Source of the DNA: Christensenella sp. UBA5399
GTDB taxonomy: Bacteria; Bacillota; Clostridia; Christensenellales; Christensenellaceae
DNA: 8,703 bases
Assembly: GCA_002407725.1 (NCBI GenBank)
Contig: DHOD01000039.1
Coordinates: forward strand, 1,343 to 10,045
Direction: 5' to 3'
Made by a program: the position numbers and the translations under genes
Shown: positions 1 through 7,624 of the stretch, piece by piece
How positions within the stretch are numbered: the stretch's first letter is position 1
How the letters are laid out: the number at the start of each line of letters is the position of its first letter
Notes under the pieces: generated by a model
The model's database searches: none
Seen by the model: only the letters and a program-made list of their open reading frames with translations
Told to the model about the DNA's origin: nothing

Positions 1-1
1 C

Positions 2-382
2 AACTTCATCATCCCCCGTGCGGCGCTCAAGGCCCGCGGGTACGGGGTTGCCGCCCTGCCGCCCTTCGCCATGTGGAGCCTGCCGAAATTCTTCGGCACC
101 TGGACCATTTTATTGCTTGTTTTTTCCTATATAGGCGTCGCTGCCGACTGGAACAATTTTGATCTTGTTTATTCCATCGTCATTAGGTTTATGAGCGTAA
201 TATATTCTGTACAGGGCATGGCGCTCATCGACTGGTTGCTGAAAAAGAAAATGCAATCAAAGGGCGGTCGCGTGGCCATCATCGCCGTTACGTTTGTACT
301 TGTGCTGGCAATCAACCTGTACATGTGGCTGGGATTTTTTGAGCAGATTATCAAAATACGCAAGCGAAGCGCACAGCAATAA
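2..382 (+). CDS. DUF2232 (YybS-like) integral membrane protein, C-terminal part
   Basis: The reading frame is open from the left edge (first full codon at base 2) to a TAA at 380-382, giving 126 residues, so the N-terminus is missing. An ATG at base 71 lies inside this open frame and is unlikely to be the true start, because the preceding codons read as a plausible loop (NFIIPRAALKARGYG). Three hydrophobic segments are visible: one around GTWTILLLVFSYIGVA, one around the QGMALIDWLLKKK motif, and a last one (VAIIAVTFVLVLAINLYMW) followed by a basic tail. The QG(M/L)A-IDW-LKK pattern and the position directly before gdpP match the DUF2232/YybS family. Its molecular function is not established; a transport-like or S-component-like role has been considered from topology. 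A 32-nt gap separates it from gdpP and it probably shares that transcript. Confidence 0.8.
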   Translation, partial: NFIIPRAALKARGYGVAALPPFAMWSLPKFFGTWTILLLVFSYIGVAADWNNFDLVYSIVIRFMSVIYSVQGMALIDWLLKKKMQSKGGRVAIIAVTFVLVLAINLYMWLGFFEQIIKIRKRSAQQ

Positions 383-401
383 TATTGTAGGAAAGCGTAT
401 A

Positions 402-411
402 AGGGGATGGT
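402..411 (+). promoter_or_regulatory. Ribosome binding site of gdpP
   Basis: A purine-rich AGGGGATGG-like stretch lies a few bases before the ATG at 415. It supports that start over any internal methionine. The 32-nt gap after the upstream gene shows no convincing -35/-10 pair, so gdpP is probably read from a promoter upstream of the window. Confidence 0.6.
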
Positions 412-414
412 GTA

Positions 415-2373
415 ATGAACAAAAAAAAGTTTCCCATATCCATGTCGACCGACGCCATGCTGGCGCTTGCCTTTATTGCGGCATCCGTTGTGATATTCTT
501 GACGTTGGAAGCGTATTACACCCGCCTTGCTGTCTTTGCCGTGATATTTGCGGCTGCCTTAACCTGCTTCCTGCTCATCGGTCATCACCGGCAAGTCACC
601 ATGGATATTGCCGCGCGCGTGATTGCCGACCGTGCCGAGCCGATCAATAAATATATCAATACAGGGTCGATCCCCACCGTCCTTACGCGTGCAAACGGAA
701 AAATCATCTGGCATAGTCCGGCATTTTTCCTTTTGGTGGGTATGCGGTGCAGCGGCAAGAATATCTTTAAGATTTTTCCTGAATTAAAGACGCCCGCAAA
801 GGATAAAAAAATATCGATCAACGGCCGGGATTATGTACGGGACACTATTCCCGCCAACATTGACGGCAACGATTATACGTTGTACAGGTTTATCAACCCC
901 GACGAGGTCACGGAGGTCACAGCCCTCAACAACCTGGTCATGAACACCATGTGCCACCTGCAGATAGACAATTACGAAGACCTCCGTCAAAGCCTTGACC
1001 AGAACAAGCACGCCGAGTTGAACGCGCAGATCACCGACATTATTGCGCGTCACGCAAAAAAAATCAAGGCAGCTTATATGCGCTATGACCGTGATAAATA
1101 TGTTTATATTTTTGAACGCCGGTATATATCGGCGCTGGCACAGGATAAATTCTCCATATTGGAGGAAGTCCGCAGCATCGATACCGGCGTTCCCGCGCTG
1201 TACCCTACATTGAGCATAGGCATTGGCGCAAGCAACACGCCCGAGGTCTCCAACCAAAACGCGCTCCGGGCCCTTGAAACGGCCCTTGGGCGAGGCGGCG
1301 ACCAGGCCGTACTCAAAAACGACGACGGATTCAAATTTTATGGCGGCATACAGCAGGGGCAGGAAAAACGTACGCGTATCAAAGTGCGTATGTTCACTGC
1401 CGCGCTTAAGAACCTGATGGAACAATGCAGCCGTGTCATGGTCATGGGGCATACGGTCCCCGATCTGGACTGCATTGGCGCGGCGTTGGGCGTCGCCGCC
1501 TGCGCGCGCGCAATCAACAAAGACGCGCACATTGTAATCGCCCAGACAAACCCTTCCATCAAAGCCCTGATAGAGGAACTGCGCAGGGATCCGGATGATG
1601 CAAAGATGGTCATTTCGCCATCCGACGGGCTGGCGTTGCTCGATCAAAAGACATTGGTGGTCGTTGTGGATACGCTGACCAGGGATTATGTCCAATCGCC
1701 GCAATTGCTGCGCGAAGCATCAATCACCGCCGTCATCGACCATCATGTGCGGGGCACCAACCCCATAGAGAACCCCACACTGCTGCTGCATGAGCCGTAC
1801 GCGTCCTCCGCCGCGGAAATGGTGACGGAAATCATACAGTACTTTGCGGACAGCATCGCGATCAAGCCGATAGAGGCCGAGGCCCTGCTCTCCGGCATTA
1901 TGATCGATACAAAAGCGTTTTCCTTTAAAACGGGCGTGCGGACATTTGAGGCCGCGTCGTTTTTGCGGCGTATGGGCGCCAATACCACGCGCATCCGCCA
2001 GCTTTTCCAGGACGACAGGCAAACATTTGTGGACCGCGCAAAGGTTGTGGAAAGCGCCCATATAACCGATTCCGGCATTGCAGTCGCTATCTGCCCCGAT
2101 GGTATCGCACACCCGCAGCTTCTGGCTGCGCAGGCCGCCGACGCGTTGGTGGGCATACAGGGTATTTTATCTTCGTTCGTGCTATGTAATGTGAATGATG
2201 TTATAATAATATCTGGCAGGTCGCTGGGGGCAATCAATGTCCAGCGCATACTGGAAAAGCTGGGCGGCGGCGGTCACGCAACCATTGCGGGGGCGCAGAT
2301 CCATGGCAAGGGCATGGATGAAGTCGTCCGCAGCCTGGAATCTGCCATCAGAGAATATGAAAGCGAGGTATAG
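415..2373 (+). CDS. gdpP: Cyclic-di-AMP phosphodiesterase GdpP (DHH/DHHA1 family)
   Basis: This 652-residue protein has the full GdpP architecture and the usual family length. Two N-terminal membrane helices (about residues 11-31 and 37-56) are followed by a PAS-like region (about 80-140). A degenerate GGDEF domain (about 150-310) comes next, in which the GG(D/E)EF site is replaced by DRDKYVY near residues 225-231. The DHH domain and a C-terminal DHHA1 domain complete it. The metal and catalytic residues are present: H346, D350 and D352 (GHTVPDLD), D419 (VVVDT), D442-H443-H444 (IDHH) and D498 (IMIDT). The DHHA1 substrate motif GGGGH lies at 617-621. Family knowledge says it hydrolyses c-di-AMP to pApA, controlling osmolyte transport and cell-wall stress, with the PAS domain binding heme. 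The active site looks intact, so the enzyme should be functional. The gene ends 2 nt before rplI. Confidence 0.96.
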   Translation: MNKKKFPISMSTDAMLALAFIAASVVIFLTLEAYYTRLAVFAVIFAAALTCFLLIGHHRQVTMDIAARVIADRAEPINKYINTGSIPTVLTRANGKIIWHSPAFFLLVGMRCSGKNIFKIFPELKTPAKDKKISINGRDYVRDTIPANIDGNDYTLYRFINPDEVTEVTALNNLVMNTMCHLQIDNYEDLRQSLDQNKHAELNAQITDIIARHAKKIKAAYMRYDRDKYVYIFERRYISALAQDKFSILEEVRSIDTGVPALYPTLSIGIGASNTPEVSNQNALRALETALGRGGDQAVLKNDDGFKFYGGIQQGQEKRTRIKVRMFTAALKNLMEQCSRVMVMGHTVPDLDCIGAALGVAACARAINKDAHIVIAQTNPSIKALIEELRRDPDDAKMVISPSDGLALLDQKTLVVVVDTLTRDYVQSPQLLREASITAVIDHHVRGTNPIENPTLLLHEPYASSAAEMVTEIIQYFADSIAIKPIEAEALLSGIMIDTKAFSFKTGVRTFEAASFLRRMGANTTRIRQLFQDDRQTFVDRAKVVESAHITDSGIAVAICPDGIAHPQLLAAQAADALVGIQGILSSFVLCNVNDVIIISGRSLGAINVQRILEKLGGGGHATIAGAQIHGKGMDEVVRSLESAIREYESEV

Positions 2374-2375
2374 CG

Positions 2376-2819
2376 ATGAAGGTTATTTTGATTGAGGATG
2401 TGTCCGGAAAGGGCAAGGCGGGGGATATTGTTAATGTGAGCGACGGATACGCACGCAATTTCCTTTTTCCCAAAAAGCTTGCGAAGGAAGCCACACCGCA
2501 AAACCTGAACGCCGCCAATATACGCCTTGCGGCAGCAAAGCACAGGAAAGACGTGGAGAAAATGAGCGCCGAAGAGGTTGCCAAAGACCTGGAAGGCAAA
2601 ACGGTGGAGATCGTAGGCAAGCTCGGCGACGGCGGCAGGCTTTTTGGCGCCATCACCGCCAAGGAGATTGCTGCTGCTGTCAAGGACACATACGAGTATG
2701 ATATAGATAAAAAGAAATTTAACGTTCCCACCATCAAAGAGCTGGGCGAATATGATGTGACGGTGAAGGTGTACGCCGAAGTCAGTACAAAAATTAAGGT
2801 CGTGGTGAAAGATGCCTGA
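2376..2819 (+). CDS. rplI: 50S ribosomal protein L9
   Basis: This is a 147-residue protein of normal length for bacterial L9. The N-terminal rRNA-binding domain carries the family signature: G13, G16, V21, G24-Y25 and N28-F29-L30 (around [11 protein letters not shown]). It is followed by the long charged connecting helix (about 41-75) and the C-terminal domain (about 80-147, including [12 protein letters not shown]). L9 binds domain V of 23S rRNA near the L1 stalk and influences frame maintenance and ribosome spacing. A GAGG motif about 8 nt before the ATG lies inside the end of gdpP, whose stop is only 2 nt away, so translation is likely coupled. The last 8 nt overlap the start of dnaB. In many Clostridia a lonB-type protease gene lies between rplI and dnaB; it is absent here. 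Confidence 0.97.
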   Translation: MKVILIEDVSGKGKAGDIVNVSDGYARNFLFPKKLAKEATPQNLNAANIRLAAAKHRKDVEKMSAEEVAKDLEGKTVEIVGKLGDGGRLFGAITAKEIAAAVKDTYEYDIDKKKFNVPTIKELGEYDVTVKVYAEVSTKIKVVVKDA

Positions 2820-4179
2820 AAAAACTGCCCGAAAAATGCGGGTTCCCCCCAACAATTATGATGCGGAGCAATCCATACTGGGCAGTATGCTGCTGAGCGC
2901 GAAATGCGTGGACGAAGCGCTTGTGTACCTTCGTGTGGAGGATTTTTACCACCCGCAACACCAGGATATTTTTATGGCTATGGAATCGCTGATGCAAAGC
3001 GGCGTGCCCGTGGATATTGTGACAGTTGCCGAAAAGCTGGAGCAGGAAGGTAAGATGCACATAGGTGGCATGGAATACCTGTCACGGCTGACGGACACTG
3101 TCCCATCCGTCGCCAACCTGGGCCATTATATCAGGATCGTGGGCGACAAATCATCCATGCGCAAGCTGATCGACACCAGCATGCGGATTGCGGACGACTG
3201 CTTCTCGGGCGAGGACGACGCCGACACCATCGTGGGGCGCGCCGGGGATGAGATATACCGCATCGCCGTCAAAAATGCGCGCAACGATATCATGCACATC
3301 AAAGAAGCCATGACGGAAAGCTTTGTGCACATTGGCGAAGCAATGAAATCCAAGGACGGCATGCTGGGCATCCCCACAGGATTCCCGCTGATGGATAAAA
3401 TGCTCTCCGGCCTCCAGGGGACGCAACTGGTCGTTGTCGCGGGCCGGCCTGGCATGGGCAAGACCAGCTTTGCGCTCAATATGATTGAGCATATCGGGCT
3501 TGCGCGCAAGGTGCCCAGCCTCATATTCTCGCTGGAGATGAGCGCCGACCAGCTGGCGACGCGCATGATGTGCTCGGAAGCGCGGATCGATTCGCAGCTT
3601 ACGCGCTCCGGCAACATGGGGCAGGAGGAAATCTCCCGCCTGGCAGAGGCCATGAAGCGGCTTTCGGCAGCGCCTATCTATATAGATGATTCCGCAACGA
3701 TCACTGTAACGGAAATGCTCGCCAAAGCCCACCGGCTGAAGCGGACACAGGGACTGGGCGTCATCGCCATCGATTACCTGCAGCTTATGCAGGGCTCCAC
3801 GCGTACGGAAAACCGCCAGCAGGAAGTATCGCAAATGACGCGTTCGCTAAAAATTATGGCAAAAGAGCTCAATGTGCCGATTATACTGCTCTCACAGCTT
3901 TCGCGCGCCAGCGAAAAACGCGATAAAAAATCGCGCTTCCCCATGCTTTCCGACCTGCGCGAATCGGGCGCGATCGAGCAGGACGCCGATGTGGTCATTT
4001 TCCTGCAGCGTGAAGATTATTATCCCGAGGACCGTTCGCCCGAGACCGAGGGCAAGGCGCGCATCATGATTGCCAAACAGCGTAACGGCCCCACCGGCAA
4101 CATACAGGTCCGCTGGAACGGCGAGTTTACCAAATATGAAGAAATTGACTATATTCACGATGAGGAGCCTGAATACTGA
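2812..4179 (+). CDS. dnaB: Replicative DNA helicase DnaB (DnaC in Bacillus nomenclature)
   Basis: This 455-residue protein has the usual length for the family and no intein. The N-terminal DnaB domain begins at [16 protein letters not shown] (about residues 12-115). A linker leads to the RecA-like ATPase domain. Walker A is at 210-218 (AGRPGMGKT), Walker B around 319-325 (AIDYLQL, with D321), and the conserved [14 protein letters not shown] block (about 380-393) carries the late helicase motifs. The product forms the hexameric ring that unwinds the fork on the lagging-strand template and recruits primase. Its ATG overlaps the end of rplI by 8 nt, and its TGA stop shares one base with the next gene's start (TGATG). 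There is no good independent Shine-Dalgarno sequence, so coupling to rplI translation is likely. Confidence 0.97.
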   Translation: MPEKTARKMRVPPNNYDAEQSILGSMLLSAKCVDEALVYLRVEDFYHPQHQDIFMAMESLMQSGVPVDIVTVAEKLEQEGKMHIGGMEYLSRLTDTVPSVANLGHYIRIVGDKSSMRKLIDTSMRIADDCFSGEDDADTIVGRAGDEIYRIAVKNARNDIMHIKEAMTESFVHIGEAMKSKDGMLGIPTGFPLMDKMLSGLQGTQLVVVAGRPGMGKTSFALNMIEHIGLARKVPSLIFSLEMSADQLATRMMCSEARIDSQLTRSGNMGQEEISRLAEAMKRLSAAPIYIDDSATITVTEMLAKAHRLKRTQGLGVIAIDYLQLMQGSTRTENRQQEVSQMTRSLKIMAKELNVPIILLSQLSRASEKRDKKSRFPMLSDLRESGAIEQDADVVIFLQREDYYPEDRSPETEGKARIMIAKQRNGPTGNIQVRWNGEFTKYEEIDYIHDEEPEY

Positions 4180-4679
4180 TGATCAGCAATTTATGGATAT
4201 TGGGCAACAGCGATATATCGATTCCACTTGCAATACGCAAAACGGTATTTTCGGACGATCTTGGCCTGCCAAACAACGAAGCGCCCGACGCGTTTGACCC
4301 GCAGGCCATGCACCTGATTGTGCTGGACGAAGGCAAACCTGTCGCCACAGGCAGGGTGTACCACGACGGGCAGACTTTCCGCATTGGCAAATGCGCCGTA
4401 TTAAGCGAAATGCGGGGCAAAGGCATCGGCGACCTGCTCATCAAGCTGCTGCTGCTCAAAGCATTTGAATTCAACCCCAGCGAAGTACGCATACACGCCA
4501 TCGGGCATGCGGTTGGGTTCTATAAAAAATACGGGTTCCGGGAAACAGGTGAACCGTTTATCGAGGACACAGCCGAGCATATCACCATGACTGTCACCAA
4601 AGAAACACTGGTGATCCCCGCCGGTTGCGGGGAAGACCGCGGGTACAAGGATTTTTTTAAGGATGATAAACCAATTTAA
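4179..4679 (+). CDS. GNAT family N-acetyltransferase (ElaA/YjcF-like)
   Basis: This 166-residue protein has the GNAT fold pattern. An early strand (HLIVLDEGKPVATGRV) is followed by the acetyl-CoA pyrophosphate-binding motif at residues 79-84 (RGKGIG, preceded by VLSEM). Next come a helix (LLIKLLLLKAFEF) and the C-terminal block HAVGFYKKYGFRETGEPFIEDTAEHITM, of which AVGFYKKYGF with GEPF-EDT-EH is typical of ElaA/YjcF-like acetyltransferases. The substrate cannot be read from the sequence. The ATG overlaps the dnaB stop as TGATG, with a GAGGAG site 11 nt upstream inside dnaB, so it is translationally coupled as the last gene of the operon. The roughly 20-residue tail after the fold (CGEDRGYKDFFKDDKPI) is unassigned. 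A protein-modifying or small-amine-modifying role are both possible. Confidence 0.88.
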   Translation: MISNLWILGNSDISIPLAIRKTVFSDDLGLPNNEAPDAFDPQAMHLIVLDEGKPVATGRVYHDGQTFRIGKCAVLSEMRGKGIGDLLIKLLLLKAFEFNPSEVRIHAIGHAVGFYKKYGFRETGEPFIEDTAEHITMTVTKETLVIPAGCGEDRGYKDFFKDDKPI

Positions 4680-4712
4680 GATTTTTTTGCTTCTCAAATT
4701 TAATTTTTATAC

Positions 4713-4749
4713 AAAAACCGGAAGCTCCTCGCTATGCGAGAAGCTTCCG
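4713..4749 (-). terminator. Rho-independent terminator of the ABC operon
   Basis: An 8-bp stem (CGGAAGCT at 4719-4726 with AGCTTCCG at 4742-4749) is extended, after one C-A mismatch, by a 5-bp inner stem (CTCGC/GCGAG) closing on a TAT loop. Read on the minus strand it is followed after one G by five T and then an AT-rich run, the classical intrinsic form. On the plus strand the hairpin is followed by CAATTATT, which is poor, though weak bidirectional action on the dnaB operon is possible. It lies 38 nt past the permease stop. Confidence 0.82.
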
Positions 4750-4786
4750 CAATTATTAACTATTCATTTTTAATTCTTAATTAACC

Positions 4787-6118
4787 TCAGTTGCTCCCCC
4801 TGATCGCCTCGAGCGGGCTCATGCGCGTTGCGCGCCAGGCCGGATAGATGCCGGAGACAATGCCGATGCCTGTCGCAATGGCAAGCGCGCCCATACTGAG
4901 CCACCAGGGAATGGTAATACGCACGCCTTCCGCAAAATACATGCCCAGGAAATTCATCTCGCCGCCGCCTGTGTTGGCGGCCGCCGCCACAATATAGCTT
5001 GCCACAATCGCAATAATGCCCCCCAGCAAGCCGATCAGCGCAGCCTCTACCAAAAACATCAGGTTGATTTTGCGGATCGAGAGCCCGATCACCTTCATGA
5101 CGCCAATCTCCTGCCGGCGCTCCAGTATGCTCGCCAGCATGGTGTTGGCGATGCCGATCGCCGAAACCAGCAACGATATCAGTGCAATGGCAATCAACTG
5201 CGATTGCTGGCGGCCGTATTCGTCCTGCATCTGGGTGATCCACTCTGTTGGGCTGTACACCTGGTATCCCATCTCCTTGAGGTTGTTGAGCACGCCTTCA
5301 ACGCTGTCCACATCCTGCGCGTTGACGTATATCGTGCTGTATACGTCCTCTTTCACACCCATTGAATCCATCAGCTTGCGGTTCTCGCGGATCAGCTTTT
5401 TTGCTGCAGGCATGCTGATAAACATGCTGTAATGGTTCATGTCGTTGGACGGCTCCAAAACGCCGGTTATATTCGCCTTATATTCCTTGGGCACAGGCGT
5501 ATCGGGCGTCGCTTCCAGATCGCTGCCGTCGCCATAGTACGGGTAATATTTGAGCGATTGCTCCAGCCATTCCACATCCGGCCCTGTGGGCTCCTCATAA
5601 TCATCGCCACCCATGACCATCACACCGCCATATCCGTAATCCTGCGCGGCGCGCGGGTCTGTAAACCATTGGCGCGTACCCGCACCCATCACAAACTCCA
5701 CAGCATCCGTATCCGTGAAAAGCTCGCCTTCCATAAAGTTGAAATTCATCGCATCGGGATCAACGCCGCTTACGCTCCCGTAATACTCATATTTTCCCAT
5801 TTTGATGAACGCAGGAATCTGCAATACGCCCGTCGCACTCCTGACTCCCGGGATATTCTTCATCTTCTCCAGCGCATTTTCATTCAGTTTGGGACTGGAG
5901 CTGGAATCGCTGCTATACCCCTGATACACCTCGATCAGCGTCAGGTCGTTGCTTTGCAGCACCGTCTCGTTAAACTGTTCCAGGCTGCCCAACCCCAACG
6001 CCACCATAATGATGATGCACGCCGTACCGATGATCACACCCAGTACCGTCAGAAATGTGCGTGTTTTCCTGCGCCAGAGGTTACCGACAGCCAGCAGGAC
6101 AGTATCAATAAAGGTCAT
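4787..6118 (-). CDS. MacB/FtsX-type ABC transporter permease
   Basis: From the ATG at 6118 this is a 443-residue protein. The frame stays open upstream to 6184, but that extension lies inside the preceding gene and is not transporter-like; a GGAGG at 6131-6135 supports 6118, although its 12-nt spacing is long. A basic N-terminus (RRKTRT) leads to the first membrane helix (about 22-42). A large extracytoplasmic MacB_PCD-like domain follows (about 50-300), then three helices (about 307-327, 351-378 and 398-425). The C-terminus (YPAWRATRMSPLEAIRGSN) is typical of the FtsX domain, and ERRQEIGVMKVIGLS is the usual cytoplasmic coupling segment. It pairs with the ATPase at 7624-8334. Such permeases drive mechanotransmission, exporting lipids, peptides or drugs or activating envelope partners. 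Substrate unknown. It overlaps the upstream gene by 14 nt. Confidence 0.92.
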   Translation of the reverse strand: MTFIDTVLLAVGNLWRRKTRTFLTVLGVIIGTACIIIMVALGLGSLEQFNETVLQSNDLTLIEVYQGYSSDSSSSPKLNENALEKMKNIPGVRSATGVLQIPAFIKMGKYEYYGSVSGVDPDAMNFNFMEGELFTDTDAVEFVMGAGTRQWFTDPRAAQDYGYGGVMVMGGDDYEEPTGPDVEWLEQSLKYYPYYGDGSDLEATPDTPVPKEYKANITGVLEPSNDMNHYSMFISMPAAKKLIRENRKLMDSMGVKEDVYSTIYVNAQDVDSVEGVLNNLKEMGYQVYSPTEWITQMQDEYGRQQSQLIAIALISLLVSAIGIANTMLASILERRQEIGVMKVIGLSIRKINLMFLVEAALIGLLGGIIAIVASYIVAAAANTGGGEMNFLGMYFAEGVRITIPWWLSMGALAIATGIGIVSGIYPAWRATRMSPLEAIRGSN

Positions 6119-7607
6119 CTTTATCCATTTCCTCCAGCAGTTCACGCTCGCGCTTTTTCTTCCGCACGTTGACGACCACCGCAATCACAATGACTGCCGC
6201 CACTACGGCGATTGCCACATACGCCCACCAGGGCAGCCCCGGGGCGCCCGTTTCCTCGCCCTCCATCATGCTTGGGTCTTCCATCATGCCGGGATCTTCC
6301 ATCGACATCATTTCCATGATGTCGGTTTCGATTTCTATTTTATCTTCGTATACATCACCGTACTCGTCCTCATAGGTGACAACAAAATATCCCTTATAGT
6401 GGCCGGGCTCCGTCATTTCGCCTGTCTCCGGCGAAATGCCTACGCTGGCATACATATCGGCCGTTTTGCTGGCGCCCGATTCAAAATTGCCCAAAAACGC
6501 GCTGGCCTCCGGGTAAATGCCCTCCATGTCGATATCCACCGTCACATTGTACAGCGTGTTTTTACCTTTGTTATAAAGGTTCAGCGATGCCTGCGTCGTA
6601 TCGCCTATGTACAACGACAGTGGGAACTTCGGCGGATCGTTGACCAAACGTATATGCTGGCGCACCTGCACCATGATGGTATCGTTTACCGTATATTTGT
6701 TCGCTTTTGCGTCTTCATATTCGATAACCACCAGTACTTTTTGCGGGCCTGCCTTCGCGTCGGCACGCGCCTCCATCGCAAATGAGAACTGCGCGCTGTC
6801 CGCCGCCGGTATCGAATCAATATACGATGTGTTGGCCCCTTCCTCCGGCATCAGGTCTGTTGTCTCGCCGGTATAATTGACCGTTACGTTTTTTACGCTC
6901 ATTGTCTTGCTGGTGTTGATCACTGTACCGAGGACCGTAAACGTCTCACCCGCATAAACAGGGTCGGGCGTTACGGTATAATTGCTCATGATCACCTTGG
7001 GCTGCGATACCGGCCCCTCCACCGGCTCGGGCGTCGGCGACGGCTCGGGCGTGGCCACCGGCCCATCTGTAATAATCACATTGACCGAGAAGGACTGGCT
7101 GCTCACCGTACCGTCTTTCAATGTATAGTTGACCGTTATTGTCACAGGATGCGTCCCGTTTGTCCGCGGCCATGTCAGCGGAATGTCATATTCTATCACG
7201 CACGATCCGCCTGCAAACTGGCCGTAAGGGATATCCCTGTCATAGTTGTTCGCGACAAACGGATCCCCTGCACCCAGGTTGATTGTGGTATTCAGTCCTG
7301 AAACCCCGTCCAGTTTGGAGACGTCTACAATCAGCGGCAATATAATGATTGCCTGGCTGTTGCGCAGTATGGGCGAATACCCTTGCGAATACGGCGCATT
7401 CATCTTGCCCGCGTCAAAATAATTGGGGTCGGTACGCACAACATCCGACGGTATCGGCTCTGGCGTCGGCGATGCCGCACTTGGCGCCCCTGAGTTGAGC
7501 GGGCCTGCCGCCTGTGTGTCCTGCAACGGTTCCGCCGCCATTGCCGTGGCGGTAAAACAAAGAACCAATACCAATGCTAAGATAATGACCGGCAATTTTC
7601 TATTCAT
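6105..7607 (-). CDS. Secreted, membrane-anchored Ig-like (COG1361/CARDB-type) protein with Met-rich stalk
   Basis: From the ATG at 7607 this is a 500-residue protein. GGGAGGG at 7618-7624 favours that start over the ATG at 7640, which would add 11 residues before the signal peptide. Residues 1-25 form a signal peptide (MNRK, hydrophobic core, AMA-A). A proline-rich linker with PTPEP (about 46-54) leads to an N-terminal domain (about 56-180). A second PTPEP linker (about 184-198) precedes two beta-rich Ig-like regions (about 203-305 and 306-425) resembling CARDB/NEW3 or COG1361 domains, with phrases such as VYAGETFTVLGTVINTS and LNLYNKGKNTLYNVTV. A methionine-rich stalk (431-448), one membrane helix (about 459-481) and a basic then acidic cytoplasmic tail (RKKKRERELLEEMDKDDLY) complete it. 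No enzyme motif is seen. Lying between ATPase and permease, it is probably the extracellular partner of the ABC pair. Exact role unknown. Confidence 0.85.
   Translation of the reverse strand: MNRKLPVIILALVLVLCFTATAMAAEPLQDTQAAGPLNSGAPSAASPTPEPIPSDVVRTDPNYFDAGKMNAPYSQGYSPILRNSQAIIILPLIVDVSKLDGVSGLNTTINLGAGDPFVANNYDRDIPYGQFAGGSCVIEYDIPLTWPRTNGTHPVTITVNYTLKDGTVSSQSFSVNVIITDGPVATPEPSPTPEPVEGPVSQPKVIMSNYTVTPDPVYAGETFTVLGTVINTSKTMSVKNVTVNYTGETTDLMPEEGANTSYIDSIPAADSAQFSFAMEARADAKAGPQKVLVVIEYEDAKANKYTVNDTIMVQVRQHIRLVNDPPKFPLSLYIGDTTQASLNLYNKGKNTLYNVTVDIDMEGIYPEASAFLGNFESGASKTADMYASVGISPETGEMTEPGHYKGYFVVTYEDEYGDVYEDKIEIETDIMEMMSMEDPGMMEDPSMMEGEETGAPGLPWWAYVAIAVVAAVIVIAVVVNVRKKKRERELLEEMDKDDLY
6264..6317 (-). 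repeat. 18-bp coding tandem repeat, Met-rich stalk
   Basis: Within the anchored protein, residues 431-448 carry 8 methionines in 18 positions. They include a six-residue unit, MEDPGM followed by MEDPSM (436-441 and 442-447), with a partial third unit (MEGEE) after it. The DNA repeats with an 18-bp period and small differences between copies. It forms the segment just outside the membrane helix. Confidence 0.8.
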
Positions 7608-7617
7608 TTCAGTTATT

Positions 7618-7624
7618 CCCTCCC
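7618..7624 (-). promoter_or_regulatory. Ribosome binding site deciding the start of the anchored Ig-like protein
   Basis: GGGAGGG on the minus strand, 10 nt before the ATG at 7607. It touches the TAG stop of the ATPase gene (7624-7626), which rules in the 7607 start and suggests translational coupling. Confidence 0.7.

Noticed and set aside
784..1704. 306-codon open frame on the minus strand
   Set aside because: It is wholly antisense to gdpP, whose protein matches a known family over its full length; no ribosome binding site or family pattern is seen in the minus-strand frame.
3151..3834. 227-codon open frame on the minus strand
   Set aside because: Antisense to dnaB, a certain gene; no independent evidence of coding.
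4682..4688. T tract after the acetyltransferase gene as an intrinsic terminator
   Set aside because: No stable hairpin stands immediately before it; the nearest GCGG/CCGC pairing is inside the gene and only 4 bp.
4751..4786. AT-rich TTAATT-like stretch as a mobile-element remnant
   Set aside because: It is short, has no terminal repeats or target duplication visible, and AT-rich sequence is ordinary next to a terminator.
5432..6172. 246-codon open frame on the plus strand
   Set aside because: Antisense to the permease; the translation is rich in H and R and without recognisable domains, as expected of a shadow frame.
6119..6184. Upstream ATG at 6184 for the permease
   Set aside because: The extra 22 residues come from another frame of the previous gene, are not hydrophobic or transporter-like, and the 6118 start fits the family.
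5949..6785. 278-codon open frame on the plus strand
   Set aside because: It runs across the permease and anchored-protein genes on the opposite strand; composition is a mirror of their codons and no start signal is seen.
7554..7562. Lipoprotein reading of the anchored protein (cysteine at residue 17)
   Set aside because: The residues before it (LVL) do not fit a lipobox, and a better AMA-A signal peptidase I site follows, with a C-terminal membrane helix as the anchor.
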